Shown here piece after piece: positions 51,489-60,207 of a stretch of 64,000 nucleotides of DNA. This DNA comes from Rhizorhabdus wittichii RW1. Its GTDB lineage: Bacteria > Pseudomonadota > Alphaproteobacteria > Sphingomonadales > Sphingomonadaceae. The stretch lies in contig CP000699.1 of NCBI GenBank assembly GCA_000016765.1, positions 3,745,001-3,809,000 of the forward strand, written 5' to 3'. Position numbers and translations under genes: made by a program. Each line of letters begins with the position of its first letter. Within the stretch, counting starts at the first letter, position 1. Under the pieces are notes generated by a model. That model was not told the DNA's origin, did not search any database, and saw only the letters and a program-made list of their open reading frames with translations.

Positions 51489-52897
51489 TCGGCCTGTTCG
51501 CCCTGGCCGCCGCGGCCGCCGCGGCGCCCGCCGTCACCGCCGATTGCGCGGGCGGCCTGTGCAACTATGCGGTGCTCAAGCCCTATTTCGACAAGCTGGC
51601 GGCGGCGCGCGGCGGCGGCGGCAAGCCGGTCCACATCCTCCAGATCGGCGACAGCCACACCGCCGGCGACGCGATCACCGGCGCCTGGCGCGACATGCTC
51701 CAGGCCCGCTACGGCAGCGGCGGGCGCGGGGTGATGCCGCCGGGCAAGCCTTTCCAGGGCTATAATCCGCGCGGCGTCAGCGTCGACATGTCGGCGGGCT
51801 GGATCGTCTCCTCGATCTTCGGCCCCGGCTCGCAGAGCCCGCGCGGCGCGCGCGGCCTGTCGGGGTTCAGCATCACCTCGACCGCCGAGGGCGCGCGGAT
51901 CGGGCTCACCGCCTCGGCGCTCGAGACCTTCAACCGCTTCGTGATCTGCGCGATCGCCGAGCCGGGCGCCGGCACCCTCGCGATCAGCGTCGGCGGGGAG
52001 GTCGAGCGGATGGAGCTCGGCTCGCTGATCACCCGCCCCGAATGCAAGGAGATGCGCTTCGACCGGCTGCAGCCGGCCGTGTCGGTGGTGACCGAGGGCG
52101 GGCCGGTGACGATCACCAGCTGGGCCACCTTCCGCGACGCGGGCGGGGTCGCCCTCTCCAACGTCGGCGTGGTCGGGTCGCAGTTCATCCATTTCAGCCG
52201 CAACGACGACGCCGTCGTCGCGGAGGAGCTGCGCAGCTACGATCCCGACCTGATCGTCATCGCCTTCGGCACTAACGAGGGCTTCGCGCCGCGCGTCAAC
52301 CCGCAGGAATATGAGATCGCGCTGCGCAGCCAGATCGGCCGCATCCGCCGCCTCGCCGGCCGGGTGCCGATCCTGCTGCTCGGCGCGCCCGACGCGCTCA
52401 GCCGTCGCAGCGAGCTGCTCAACAACGCGCCGACGGTGACGCCGGCGCCGTGCATCGAGCCGGTGACGCTGCCGCCGCTCGCCGCCGAGCCGCCCGAACA
52501 GCCCCGCGCGCCCGACGGCATCGACGACGTCCTCGACGCGCTCGGCGAGCAGGCCGCGGTGGCGAAACCGACCGCGCCGCTGCTGCCCGCGCCCGCCGCC
52601 GTGGTGGCGAGCCAGCCGCGCATCGGCTGGGCGATCACCGCCCGCCCGCTCTTCCCGCCGCCGGGGCTGAAGGTGGTGCGCGAGGTCCAGCGCAAGGTCG
52701 CGCGCCAGCTCCGCCTCGGCTTCTGGGACTGGGAGGCGCGGATGGGCGGCCGCTGCACGGCGGTGAGCTGGGTCAAGCTGCAACCGACCCGGATGCGGCC
52801 CGACTATGTCCATTTCAACACCGCCGGCGGCCAGGAGATCGCCACCCGCCTCCAGGCCGACCTCGACGCCGCCGCCAATGCCGGGGGGCGCTGGTGA
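51485..52897 (+). CDS. secreted SGNH/GDSL hydrolase-type protein
   Basis: A 470-residue protein with a short signal peptide (MIGLFALAAAAAAAPAVTA). Block I is HILQIGDSHTAGDAITGAWR, the Asn block is IVIAFGTNEGFA and the catalytic Asp-x-x-His is in RPDYVHFNTAGGQEIA. The GDSH form resembles the AlgX/AlgJ-PatB group that finish O-acetylation of exported polysaccharides. A proline-rich insertion (residues about 320-380) is unusual. Its start overlaps the stop of the previous SGNH gene by four bases. Confidence 0.84.
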   Translation: MIGLFALAAAAAAAPAVTADCAGGLCNYAVLKPYFDKLAAARGGGGKPVHILQIGDSHTAGDAITGAWRDMLQARYGSGGRGVMPPGKPFQGYNPRGVSVDMSAGWIVSSIFGPGSQSPRGARGLSGFSITSTAEGARIGLTASALETFNRFVICAIAEPGAGTLAISVGGEVERMELGSLITRPECKEMRFDRLQPAVSVVTEGGPVTITSWATFRDAGGVALSNVGVVGSQFIHFSRNDDAVVAEELRSYDPDLIVIAFGTNEGFAPRVNPQEYEIALRSQIGRIRRLAGRVPILLLGAPDALSRRSELLNNAPTVTPAPCIEPVTLPPLAAEPPEQPRAPDGIDDVLDALGEQAAVAKPTAPLLPAPAAVVASQPRIGWAITARPLFPPPGLKVVREVQRKVARQLRLGFWDWEARMGGRCTAVSWVKLQPTRMRPDYVHFNTAGGQEIATRLQADLDAAANAGGRW

Positions 52898-52914
52898 AGG
52901 GCCCCTCCCTTAAC

Positions 52915-52945
52915 CGTCATTCCCGCGAAAGCGGGAATCCATGGA
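52915..52945. repeat. family A solo arm, CGCGAAAGCG subtype
   Basis: A single arm, CGTCATTCCCGCGAAAGCGG followed by GAATCCATGGA, with no partner. It lies between two genes of the acetylation operon, 18 nt past the SGNH stop, and would be part of their mRNA. Confidence 0.85.
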
Positions 52946-52971
52946 CGGCGGGGGCGGGGATGGCTCGCTAG

Positions 52972-54369
52972 ATGCTGTTCCCCACCCTCGACTTCGGCCT
53001 GTTCTTCCTCGTCGCCTTCGTCCTCGTCTGGGCGGTGTCGGCGAGCAACGAATGGCGCAAGATCCTGCTGCTCGTCGCGAGCTGGGTGTTCTACGGCGCG
53101 TGGGACTGGCGCTTCGTCGCGCTGCTGATCGCCTCGGCCTTCCTCAACTGGGGATCGGCGCGGCTGATCTACGAGGCGCGGTCGCGGGCGACGCAGAAGG
53201 CGATCGTCGCCGTCGGCGTGGTCGCCAATCTCGGCATCCTCGGCTTCTTCAAATATTACGACTTCTTCCTCGAACAGCTCGGCGCGCTGCTCGCCGGCTG
53301 GGGGATGGCGCGCGATCTGCCGCTGATGCAGATCGTGCTGCCGGTCGGCGTGTCCTTCTTCACCTTCCAGGGCATGTCCTACCTGATCGACGTCTATCGC
53401 GGGCGGCTGCGGTCGGCGTCGCTGCTCGACATCACCCTGCTGATGTCCTTCTTCCCGCACCTCGTCGCCGGCCCGATCGTGCGCGGCGCCGACTTGCTGC
53501 CGCAGTTCGAGAAGACGCCCCGGCTCAACCGCGAGATGGTGGCGATGGGGCTGCTGCTGATCGTCTGGGGCCTGTTCAAGAAGGCGGTCGTCGCGTCGGA
53601 GCTGTCGGTCAACCTCGTCGATCCGGTGTTCTTCGACCCCTCGGCCCATTCGAGCCTCGACCTGCTGCTCGCCGCCTATGGCTATGCGGTGCAGATCTAT
53701 TGCGACTTCTCGGCCTATAGCGACATGGCGATCGGCATCGCCGCGCTGTTCGGCTATCGCTTCCCGCGCAACTTCAACCAGCCCTATCGCGCCGCCTCGC
53801 TCCAGGATTTCTGGCGGCGCTGGCACATCAGCCTGTCGAGCTGGCTGCGCGACTATCTCTATATCGGGCTGGGCGGCAATCGCGGCGGCCTCGCCATGCA
53901 GTGCCGCAACGTCATGATCACCATGCTGCTCGGCGGCTTCTGGCATGGTGCCAAGTGGACCTTCCTGATCTGGGGCGGCCTCCATGGCGGCGTCCAGGTG
54001 ATCGAGACGCTGTGGCGCAAGGCGGGGCTGCGCGGCTTGCCCCGGCCGCTCGCGATCCTCGTCACCTTCCATGTCGTGACGCTCGGCTGGATCTTCTTCC
54101 GCGCCGACAGCTTCGAGGGCGCGATCGCCTTCCTCGGCGGGCTCGCCGGCGGCGACTGGAGCAACGGGCTGACGACGCCGCTGCTCGCCGGACTGATGCT
54201 GCTCGGCATGGCGTTCCACTTCACCCCGCCGCTGCTCGCGCAGGGGATCGCGCTGCGCCTGCGGCTGCTGCCCGCGCCGCTGCTCGGCCTGTTCGTCGCG
54301 GCGGCGATCATCCTGATCGACGCGATGCGCTATGAAGGGGTCGCGCCCTTCATCTACTATCAGTTCTAG
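52972..54369 (+). CDS. MBOAT family O-acyltransferase (AlgI/DltB-like)
   Basis: A 465-residue inner-membrane acyltransferase with about 11 TM segments. The family signatures are present: FTFQGMSYLIDVYRGRL, YCDFSAYSDMAIGIAALFGY, NFNQPYRAASLQDFWRRWHI and LLGGFWHGAKWTFLIWGGLH with the catalytic His. It would move acyl groups across the membrane for O-acetylation of a secreted polysaccharide, working with the SGNH proteins upstream. The start ATG is 74 nt after the second SGNH gene, separated by a repeat arm. Confidence 0.92.
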   Translation: MLFPTLDFGLFFLVAFVLVWAVSASNEWRKILLLVASWVFYGAWDWRFVALLIASAFLNWGSARLIYEARSRATQKAIVAVGVVANLGILGFFKYYDFFLEQLGALLAGWGMARDLPLMQIVLPVGVSFFTFQGMSYLIDVYRGRLRSASLLDITLLMSFFPHLVAGPIVRGADLLPQFEKTPRLNREMVAMGLLLIVWGLFKKAVVASELSVNLVDPVFFDPSAHSSLDLLLAAYGYAVQIYCDFSAYSDMAIGIAALFGYRFPRNFNQPYRAASLQDFWRRWHISLSSWLRDYLYIGLGGNRGGLAMQCRNVMITMLLGGFWHGAKWTFLIWGGLHGGVQVIETLWRKAGLRGLPRPLAILVTFHVVTLGWIFFRADSFEGAIAFLGGLAGGDWSNGLTTPLLAGLMLLGMAFHFTPPLLAQGIALRLRLLPAPLLGLFVAAAIILIDAMRYEGVAPFIYYQF

Positions 54370-54382
54370 AGGGACCGGTCCG

Positions 54383-54712
54383 ATGGCGCGCGAGATCAAG
54401 GATCATGAGCTGGCCTCCCCGGTCGACCTGCCCGGCGAGCCGGTCGAGCGCGGCGATCCGCTCGCCTGGACGGCGGTGACGATCATCGTCGCGGCGCTGG
54501 TCCTGCTGTTCGCCAATGCCGGGACGCTGTCGGCCTGGGTCGACGAGAAGCCGGTGACCCAGGCGCAGCAGCAGGCCTCGGGGCTGGCGGCGGGCTGGAA
54601 GGACATGATGGCCGCGACCGGCCTCACCGCCCCGCGCGAGGCGCTCCACGCCCGCTGGAAGCAACTCCAGGCCGCCCGCTTCGGCGATGAGGCCCCCGGC
54701 GGGACGCAGTAG
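54383..54712 (+). CDS. small single-TM protein of the acetylation operon
   Basis: A 109-residue protein with one TM helix (WTAVTIIVAALVLLFANAG) near the middle and short cytoplasmic and periplasmic tails. ATG 54383 (MAREIKDHELASPVDLPGEP) lies 13 nt after the MBOAT stop. I do not recognise the family. Position suggests an anchor or adaptor between the MBOAT enzyme and the periplasmic SGNH proteins. Confidence 0.72.
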   Translation: MAREIKDHELASPVDLPGEPVERGDPLAWTAVTIIVAALVLLFANAGTLSAWVDEKPVTQAQQQASGLAAGWKDMMAATGLTAPREALHARWKQLQAARFGDEAPGGTQ

Positions 54713-54737
54713 CCCCGGAAGTACGGCCTCCCTCCCT

Positions 54738-54765
54738 CGTCATTCCCGCTTTCGCGGGAATGACG
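54738..54765. repeat. family A minimal palindrome
   Basis: CGTCATTCCCGC followed directly by TTTCGCGGGAATGACG forms a 28-bp near-perfect palindrome, equivalent to the two outer arms fused without a centre. It may be a deletion product of the two-arm unit. It lies between convergent genes. Confidence 0.85.
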
Positions 54766-54784
54766 GTTGGGATGCCGACCCATC

Positions 54785-55258
54785 CTAAGCCACCAGCTCC
54801 GCCACCACCGCCCCCAGCGCCTTCGCCGCATCGTCGGGTGCCAGCCGCACCTGCAACCCGCGCTGGCCGCCGTTGATATAGACCAGCGCCTCGGCCATCG
54901 CCGCCCGCTCGATCGCGATGGGCACGCGCTTCTTCTGGCCGAACGGGCTGATCCCGCCGACATGATAGCCGGTGATCCGCTCGGCGTCGGCGGGCTTCAT
55001 CATCTGCGCCGCCTTGGCGCCGAGCGCGGCCGCCGCCTTCTTCATCGACAGCTCGCGGTCGGACGGGATCACCGCGCAGGCGGGGCGGCCGTCGATCTCG
55101 ATCATCAGCGTCTTGAGCACCCGGCACGGGTCCTCGCCCAGCGCCTCGGCCGCCTGCAGCCCGACCCGCTCGCCGCCGGGATCATAGTCGTAGCTGCGGA
55201 CCTCGTGGGCGATCCTGGCCTGGGTCAGGAACTGGGTGGCGCGGGTCGAGCGGGACAT
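54785..55258 (-). CDS. ybaK: Cys-tRNA(Pro)/Cys-tRNA(Cys) deacylase YbaK
   Basis: A 157-residue editing enzyme that hydrolyses mischarged Cys-tRNA(Pro). Family motifs are TRATQFLTQARIAHEVRSYD, then ALGEDPCRVLKTLMIEIDGR, VIPSDRELSMKKAAAALGAK and YHVGGISPFGQKKRVPIAIE. Length is typical. It is convergent with the acetylation operon. Confidence 0.92.
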   Translation of the reverse strand: MSRSTRATQFLTQARIAHEVRSYDYDPGGERVGLQAAEALGEDPCRVLKTLMIEIDGRPACAVIPSDRELSMKKAAAALGAKAAQMMKPADAERITGYHVGGISPFGQKKRVPIAIERAAMAEALVYINGGQRGLQVRLAPDDAAKALGAVVAELVA

Positions 55259-55278
55259 GGCGCTACTTAAAGCCTTTC

Positions 55279-55374
55279 CGTCATCCCGGCGAAAGCCGGG
55301 ATCTCACTTCTCTTCGTCCCGTGGCCCTTGGCGCGTAGAAAGGCAGGGAGATCCCGGCTTTCGCCGGGATGACG
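55279..55374. repeat. family A palindromic repeat, GGCGAAAGCC subtype
   Basis: Arms TCATCCCGGCGAAAGCCGGG and complement flank a centre with TCTTCGTCCCGTGGCCC and AGAAAGGCAGGGA. It lies upstream of ybaK and downstream of the SleB-like gene. Confidence 0.9.
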
Positions 55375-55396
55375 GGAAAGATACCTTCTTACGCAA

Positions 55397-55422
55397 AGGG
55401 CCCGGCGTTTCCGCCGGGCCCT
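55397..55422 (-). terminator. hairpin terminator of the SleB-like gene
   Basis: Perfect stem AGGGCCCGGCG / CGCCGGGCCCT with a short loop, 27 nt downstream of the stop codon. On the minus strand it is followed by TTTGCGT, a weak U tract. Confidence 0.75.
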
Positions 55423-55448
55423 CCGCACCCTCTCCGATCTGGTGTCGG

Positions 55449-56018
55449 TTAACGATAGAAGACGTGGTCGCCGACCATGGTCAGGCGCTCGCGCGTCCGG
55501 AAGAAGCGGTTCGGCGACTGGTGCGCCGAATGGTAGAAGACGGCGCCGGGGACGACCTGGTCGCCATTGCCGGCCATCGCCTGCCGCGAAACCTCGACCG
55601 CGGTGGCCCAGCGATCGGTGTCGCGGCGCGGATTGTAGGCCGCGGTGCGGAAGAACTGGCCGGGCTGGTTGACCACCTCGCACACGGTCTCGCCGAAGCG
55701 ATCCTGGCCGACGCGGTTCATGATCAGCTGGGCGACCGCGAGCTGGCCGCTGCGCGACTGGTTGGCCGCCTCGTGCAGCACGACCTTGGCCATGCATTCG
55801 AGCTGCCTGTCGACGTTGGTGGTGGTGACCGCCTCCTTGAAGAGGACCTGGTCGATCCCGTCGTCGGCGACGACGTCGTCGGCCACCAACTGGGGTGTAA
55901 CTTCATAAGCCAGCGTCGGCGTCGACGCCGGAATGGCCGCTAAGCCCATCGCGCCCGTGGCGGCAACGACGAACATCGCAGCCAGCATGAGCGGGTGTTG
56001 AGCCAGTTTGGCGGTCAT
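55449..56018 (-). CDS. cell wall hydrolase, SleB family (Hydrolase_2)
   Basis: A 189-residue exported protein with a hydrophobic N-terminus (HPLMLAAMFVVAATGAMGLA). The C-terminal SleB-type domain has LECMAKVVLHEAANQSRSGQ with the catalytic Glu, AVAQLIMNRVGQDRFGETVC, and AVFYHSAHQSPNRFFRTRER. It probably cleaves peptidoglycan glycan strands during growth. The gene has a long leader region upstream (56019-56401) and a hairpin terminator. Confidence 0.88.
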   Translation of the reverse strand: MTAKLAQHPLMLAAMFVVAATGAMGLAAIPASTPTLAYEVTPQLVADDVVADDGIDQVLFKEAVTTTNVDRQLECMAKVVLHEAANQSRSGQLAVAQLIMNRVGQDRFGETVCEVVNQPGQFFRTAAYNPRRDTDRWATAVEVSRQAMAGNGDQVVPGAVFYHSAHQSPNRFFRTRERLTMVGDHVFYR

Positions 56019-56401
56019 TCAGTACTCCACATCATGCGCAAAAGCCCACGCTCGCCCAGAACCTCAAACATGAGGGCGAGGTGCTCTTTCACGTCTTGTC
56101 GGCAGGAGGCGGTAAGTACGTCGTGCCCCAGGCGACCGGATTTCGCCGCGCAATGGGGCAGGGGCTTCACGGAGTCAAGAAAGGCACGATGAGTCGTTTC
56201 GTCGCCAAGATGGACCGAGGAACCCCAACATATAGTGTTTTTGTGCAACTGCTAACGCAACCGGCCATATCTTTGCCACGAAGCTGTTGTGCTATCGCAA
56301 TAATCCGCAAGCAGCGCTTCGCGGCCCGAAAACAATCCGCTGGCGACAGCGGCCGAGGAGGACGGTAGTCGGAATCGGGAGGGAAATAGCGGAGCGAATC
56401 G
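56019..56401. other. 383-bp gap between divergent SleB-like and AI-2E genes
   Basis: No convincing gene. The two short ORFs here (in opposite strands at about 56015-56368) have no recognisable composition. The stretch is markedly less GC-rich around 56220-56320 (CCCAACATATAGTGTTTTTG), where a promoter facing the SleB gene is plausible, giving a leader of about 200 nt. The leader could be a regulatory RNA region, but I can define no structure. Confidence 0.4.
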
Positions 56402-57622
56402 ATGCAGGACGACGGCGGCGACAGGCAGGGGCAGCCGGTTGCGGCAAGCTCGCAGCCGGTGGTCGACGCGCTGCGCGAATCGACCGCCCGCCAGGCGGAG
56501 ATGGCCTATCGCCGCGATCGCCTGCTCGCCTGGCTGGCGCTGACCGCCGGCGCGGGTATCATCCTGGCGATTCCCTTCGCACTGCGCTCGGGCTCCGAAT
56601 TCTTCCTGCCGGTGACGATCGCGCTGGTGATCGCGGTGGCGATGGTGCCGCTGCTCGAATGGCTCGAGCGGCGCGGCCTGCCGTCGCCGCTCGCGGCGCT
56701 GCTGTGCGTCCTCATCTTCCTGGGCCTCGCCAACGCCGCGATCGCCTCGGTGATCATCCCGGCGACCGAATGGTTCGCCCGGCTGCCGTCGCGCATCCGC
56801 CTGATCCGCAAGAACCTGTCGCCGCTGATCGACATCTATTCGGCGTTCGAACGCTTCGTCGACGAGACGATGGGGTCGCTGCTGCGCAACACGGCGCATG
56901 GGCGGACGGTGACCGTTCAGTCGCCCAACTCGCTGTTCGACTATGTCGCCAGCTCGGCCCCGCACGCGCTGGTCCAGCTCGTCTTCGCGACGCTCGTCGT
57001 CTATTTCTTCCTGTCGAGCTGGACGCGGATGCGTCGCCGCACGATCACCAGCCGGGGCAGCTTCTCCAGCGCGATGACGACCGCGCGGGTGATCCAGGAC
57101 ATGGTCGACCGCACCTCGGCCTATCTGGCGACGATCACGGCGGTGAACATCGGCATGGGCATCCTCGTCTCGCTGATGCTGTGGTTCGCCGGCATGCCCA
57201 GTCCGATCATGTGGGGCGGCCTCGTCGCGATCCTCAACTATATCCCCTATTTCGGCCCGATCGTCGCGGCGGGCCTGCTCGCGGTCGGCGGGCTGATGAC
57301 CTTCTCCGACCTCGGCTACGCGCTGGTGCCGGCGCTGCTGTTCGTCGCGGTCCACCTGGTCGAGGCCAATGTGCTGACGCCGATGCTGGTCGGCCGGCGG
57401 CTGACGATCAACCCGCTGCTGATCCTCGTCGCGCTGAGCTTCTGGAGCTGGGTGTGGGGGACCGCGGGGGCGCTGCTCGCGGTGCCGCTGCTGATCATCC
57501 TCAAGACGATTCTCGACGCGGCCGGCTGGCCCGACATCGCCGGATTCCTGTTCGCGGACGGCACCTTCACCAACACGCAACAGGACGAGGAAGCGGCTTT
57601 GCCGCCCGAGTTCAGAAAATGA
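56402..57622 (+). CDS. AI-2E family transporter (PerM-like permease)
   Basis: A 406-residue inner-membrane protein with about eight TM segments. Characteristic regions are FFLPVTIALVIAVAMVPLLE near the N-terminus, and GLVAILNYIPYFGPIVAAGL and HLVEANVLTPMLVGRRLTIN in the second half. The family includes TqsA and Na+/H+ antiporters, so the substrate is open. ATG 56402 (MQDDGGDRQGQPVAASSQPV) is preferred to the overlapping frame that starts earlier. tRNA-Asp follows 62 nt after the stop. Confidence 0.9.
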   Translation: MQDDGGDRQGQPVAASSQPVVDALRESTARQAEMAYRRDRLLAWLALTAGAGIILAIPFALRSGSEFFLPVTIALVIAVAMVPLLEWLERRGLPSPLAALLCVLIFLGLANAAIASVIIPATEWFARLPSRIRLIRKNLSPLIDIYSAFERFVDETMGSLLRNTAHGRTVTVQSPNSLFDYVASSAPHALVQLVFATLVVYFFLSSWTRMRRRTITSRGSFSSAMTTARVIQDMVDRTSAYLATITAVNIGMGILVSLMLWFAGMPSPIMWGGLVAILNYIPYFGPIVAAGLLAVGGLMTFSDLGYALVPALLFVAVHLVEANVLTPMLVGRRLTINPLLILVALSFWSWVWGTAGALLAVPLLIILKTILDAAGWPDIAGFLFADGTFTNTQQDEEAALPPEFRK

Positions 57623-57684
57623 TGCCGACCCATGTTGACAGGGGGGCGGGGCTCCACTAGGTGCCCCCTCCACCGACACAGTTC

Positions 57685-57761
<77 letters not shown>

Positions 57762-58017
57762 CTTCTCCTGAAAAAGTGGCCTTTCGACCGGAGCGGACGG
57801 TGCGCCGTCCGCCGTGCTTGCGCGTCCGGTAAAACGATCCCCGATCGATATCTTTCGCCGCCTGGGGGCCTCCGTCCGCGGTCCGTCGCGGACTTCAGCC
57901 TTTCTTAAACCAATTGCCCGGAAATGGTCTCGTAATGCTTGGTACTCCTGCCGGCCGTTTTCTGCTATGGGTCGGATCGGGATCGGCCGCGTGACACGGG
58001 TTGGAAGGAGCCCCTGG

Positions 58018-59193
58018 TTGAAGCTTTTGCGTGCCCTCATCCGCGGTCGCCGTCGCGTGGTCCGGCCCGGCAGGGAGCGCTTGCCCGAAGGCACCTATAT
58101 CGAACTCGTCCAGTCGCTGTTCGGTTACACCTTCCCGGCGATGATCATGACGCTGTGCTTCGCGGGCACCGGCGCCTATCTGACGGCGCGCACCGACGAC
58201 CCGCTGATGCTGCTGTTCTACGGCCTCGGGCTGATCGCCTCGGCGATCCGCCTGTTCGTCCTGTTCGGGCTCCGTCGCAAGGCGCTGGCGCCCGGGATCG
58301 GCCTCCACGTCGCCCGCTCGATCGAGCGCAGCTTCGGCCTCGCCTATGTCGGCTTCGCGGCGGCCTTCGGCGCCTTCGCGGCGCGGGCCTATGGGATCAT
58401 CGACCCGGACCTGCACGTGCCCCTGGTCGCGCTGGTCTACGGCTATGGCGCCGGGGTGGCGGCGACGGTGGCGCTGCGCCTGTGGGTCAGCGTCCCGGCG
58501 GTGGTGATCGCGACCGTGCCGATGATCTTCGTCGCGCTGCTGATGCCGGGGGAGGCGCATTGGGCGGCGGCGCTGCTCACCACGCTGTTCCTGGCCGGCG
58601 GCGTCCTGTCGATGATCCAGCGCTATCATGAGACCGCCGCGCAGATATCGATGCGCCGGCTGATGGAGACGCTGGCGCGGCAGGATGATCTGACCGGCCT
58701 GCCCAACCGCCTCGTCCTGCGCGAGCGGTTCGAGCGGCTGATCGCCCGCGCCGACGAATCGGAGCTGATCGCGGTCCATTGCCTCGACATCAACCAGCTC
58801 GAACCGGTCAACGAGATGTACGGCCACATGGCAGGCGACGCGCTGCTCAAGGCGGTCTCGCAGCGCCTGCGCCGGGTGGTGAAGGGCGACAACCTCGTCA
58901 TCCATCTCAACGGCGACGATTTCGTCGTCATCCAGCCCGGCATGACCGACGCGGCCGAGGCGCAGGGACTGGCGCACCAGATCGTCGCCACGCTCGACAA
59001 GAGCTATGCGGTGGCGGGCGAGGACATCATCATCACCGCCAATATCGGCTATGCCATCGACCTGCAGCATGGCGCCGACCTCGAACGGCTGCTGCTCGGC
59101 GCCGAACGCGCCCTGACCGGCAGCAAGCGCGCCGCCACCGGCGTCGCCGCCTATGACGGCACACGCTGGGGCGGAGAGACGGGCGCTGGCTGA
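58018..59193 (+). CDS. membrane GGDEF-domain protein with degenerate active site
   Basis: A 391-residue protein from TTG 58018, which has GGAAGGAG 7 nt upstream; in-frame ATG or GTG codons earlier (57967, 57991) lack such a site. Six TM helices (YTFPAMIMTLCFAGTGAYLT onwards) precede a GGDEF domain: QDDLTGLPNRLVLRERFERL, DINQLEPVNEMYGHMAGDAL, and the signature position reads HLNGDDFVVI, not GG(D/E)EF. The first Gly is Asn and the Glu is Asp, so diguanylate cyclase activity is doubtful. It may act as a GTP- or c-di-GMP-sensing scaffold. The upstream 250 bp after tRNA-Asp hold no gene. Confidence 0.85.
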   Translation: MKLLRALIRGRRRVVRPGRERLPEGTYIELVQSLFGYTFPAMIMTLCFAGTGAYLTARTDDPLMLLFYGLGLIASAIRLFVLFGLRRKALAPGIGLHVARSIERSFGLAYVGFAAAFGAFAARAYGIIDPDLHVPLVALVYGYGAGVAATVALRLWVSVPAVVIATVPMIFVALLMPGEAHWAAALLTTLFLAGGVLSMIQRYHETAAQISMRRLMETLARQDDLTGLPNRLVLRERFERLIARADESELIAVHCLDINQLEPVNEMYGHMAGDALLKAVSQRLRRVVKGDNLVIHLNGDDFVVIQPGMTDAAEAQGLAHQIVATLDKSYAVAGEDIIITANIGYAIDLQHGADLERLLLGAERALTGSKRAATGVAAYDGTRWGGETGAG

Positions 59194-59227
59194 TCGGGCC
59201 CTTTCCGGGATTACTGCCACCCTCTTT

Positions 59228-59320
59228 CGTCATTCCCGCGAAAGCGGGAATCCATGGTCACGGCACATTCCGTCTCTTGCGAGCCGCCGTCCATGGATTC
59301 CCGCTTTCGCGGGAATGACG
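59228..59320. repeat. family A palindromic repeat, CGCGAAAGCG subtype
   Basis: Arms as at 49101, and the centre (TTCCGTCTCTTGCGAGCCGC) is related to it. It lies in the convergent gap between the GGDEF gene and the small TPR gene. Confidence 0.9.
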
Positions 59321-59355
59321 GACAGGTGAGGCGTCCGCGTCTAACCGCCGCCACG

Positions 59356-59387
59356 AAAAAGGCCCGCAGGATCGCTCCTGCGGGCCC
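59356..59387 (-). terminator. Rho-independent terminator of the TPR gene
   Basis: On the minus strand the perfect stem GGCCCGCAGGA / TCCTGCGGGCC is followed by TTTTTCG. It lies 23 nt after the stop codon of the gene at 59410. Confidence 0.92.
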
Positions 59388-59409
59388 TTGAAAGCGTCGG
59401 CGAGGGGGA

Positions 59410-59760
59410 TCAGTCGATCATCGCCAGGGCGCCGGCCATGCCGCGCTGGGCGACCTCGTGCGAGGTCGCGTTGCCGCTGAGCGTCGCCATGTCGACATTG
59501 GGCTGATCGAGCACCGCCTTGTACAGGTCGCGCGCCTCGGCGCCGCGCTTCTCGCCCAGCCGGATCGCGGCGAGGTTGAGCAGCACTTCCGGCGAGCGGT
59601 CGCCCTTCTGGTAGGCCGTCTCGAGCTTGCGCTCGATCGTGCTGTAATGACCCTTCGAGATCGATCCCGCGCCATAGGGATCGGCGACCTCGGTCGGCTG
59701 GGCAAGAGCCGGAGCCGCGATGGCCAGGGCCGCACCGACGAGAACGCAATTGAACTTCAT
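59410..59760 (-). CDS. small periplasmic TPR-like protein
   Basis: A 116-residue exported protein: signal peptide FNCVLVGAALAIAAPALAQP, then a helical repeat region (YSTIERKLETAYQKGDRSPE, then VLLNLAAIRLGEKRGAEARD, LYKAVLDQPNVDMATL), which reads as one or two TPR units. ATG 59760 follows GGAGGGATGCC; a start 13 codons upstream is less likely. Role unknown. It has its own strong terminator. Its upstream region (59761-59981) is unusually AT-rich for this genome and probably contains the promoter. Confidence 0.8.
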   Translation of the reverse strand: MKFNCVLVGAALAIAAPALAQPTEVADPYGAGSISKGHYSTIERKLETAYQKGDRSPEVLLNLAAIRLGEKRGAEARDLYKAVLDQPNVDMATLSGNATSHEVAQRGMAGALAMID

Positions 59761-59981
59761 GGCATCCCTCCGATTCGAAATCGCTGTTTGTTGCATCATG
59801 ATGACAGAATCGGCGGAATTCGGAAGAATTTTGTTGTTACACTTTTATGACGCTTCCCGGGAATAAAATCGATTGGAACGTTGTTCTTGAGAATAGCGAT
59901 CGATCAATCGAAAGAGTCAGTAAAGACAGTCGATCAGTGTCGTTCTACTGTCCTCCCTTTGGCGTTCCCGCCTTTTCTCCC

Positions 59982-60073
59982 CGTCATCCCGGCGAAAGCC
60001 GGGATCTCCCTGCCTTTCCACGTCTTCAGGGGGGCACGAAGAGAAGTGAGATCCCGGCTTTCGCCGGGATGAC
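59982..60073. repeat. family A palindromic repeat, GGCGAAAGCC subtype
   Basis: Arms CGTCATCCCGGCGAAAGCCG and complement flank a centre with TCCACGTCTTCAGGGGGGCA. It lies between the rpoC terminator and the TPR gene promoter region. Confidence 0.88.
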
Positions 60074-60137
60074 CAGAGAATATGAACCGCTTTGCGCCAA
60101 GCTTCGGCGAGACAGGGAAAAGGCACCGCCCACCCAA

Positions 60138-60170
60138 AGAAAAACCCCGCCGGATCGCTCCGGCGGGGCC
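60138..60170 (-). terminator. Rho-independent terminator of the rpoBC operon
   Basis: Minus-strand stem CCCCGCCGGA / TCCGGCGGGG followed by TTTTTCTTT. Its loop region GGAGCGATCC is the same as in the terminator at 59356. Confidence 0.93.
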
Positions 60171-60207
60171 TTTCTCGTTCGACGATTCGGCCGTCGGCCC
60201 GGGAGGA

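Noticed and set aside
56019-56401. 6S RNA or other known small RNA in the SleB leader
   Set aside because: I could not form a long closing stem with a central bubble or recognise conserved blocks; kept only as an unexplained leader.
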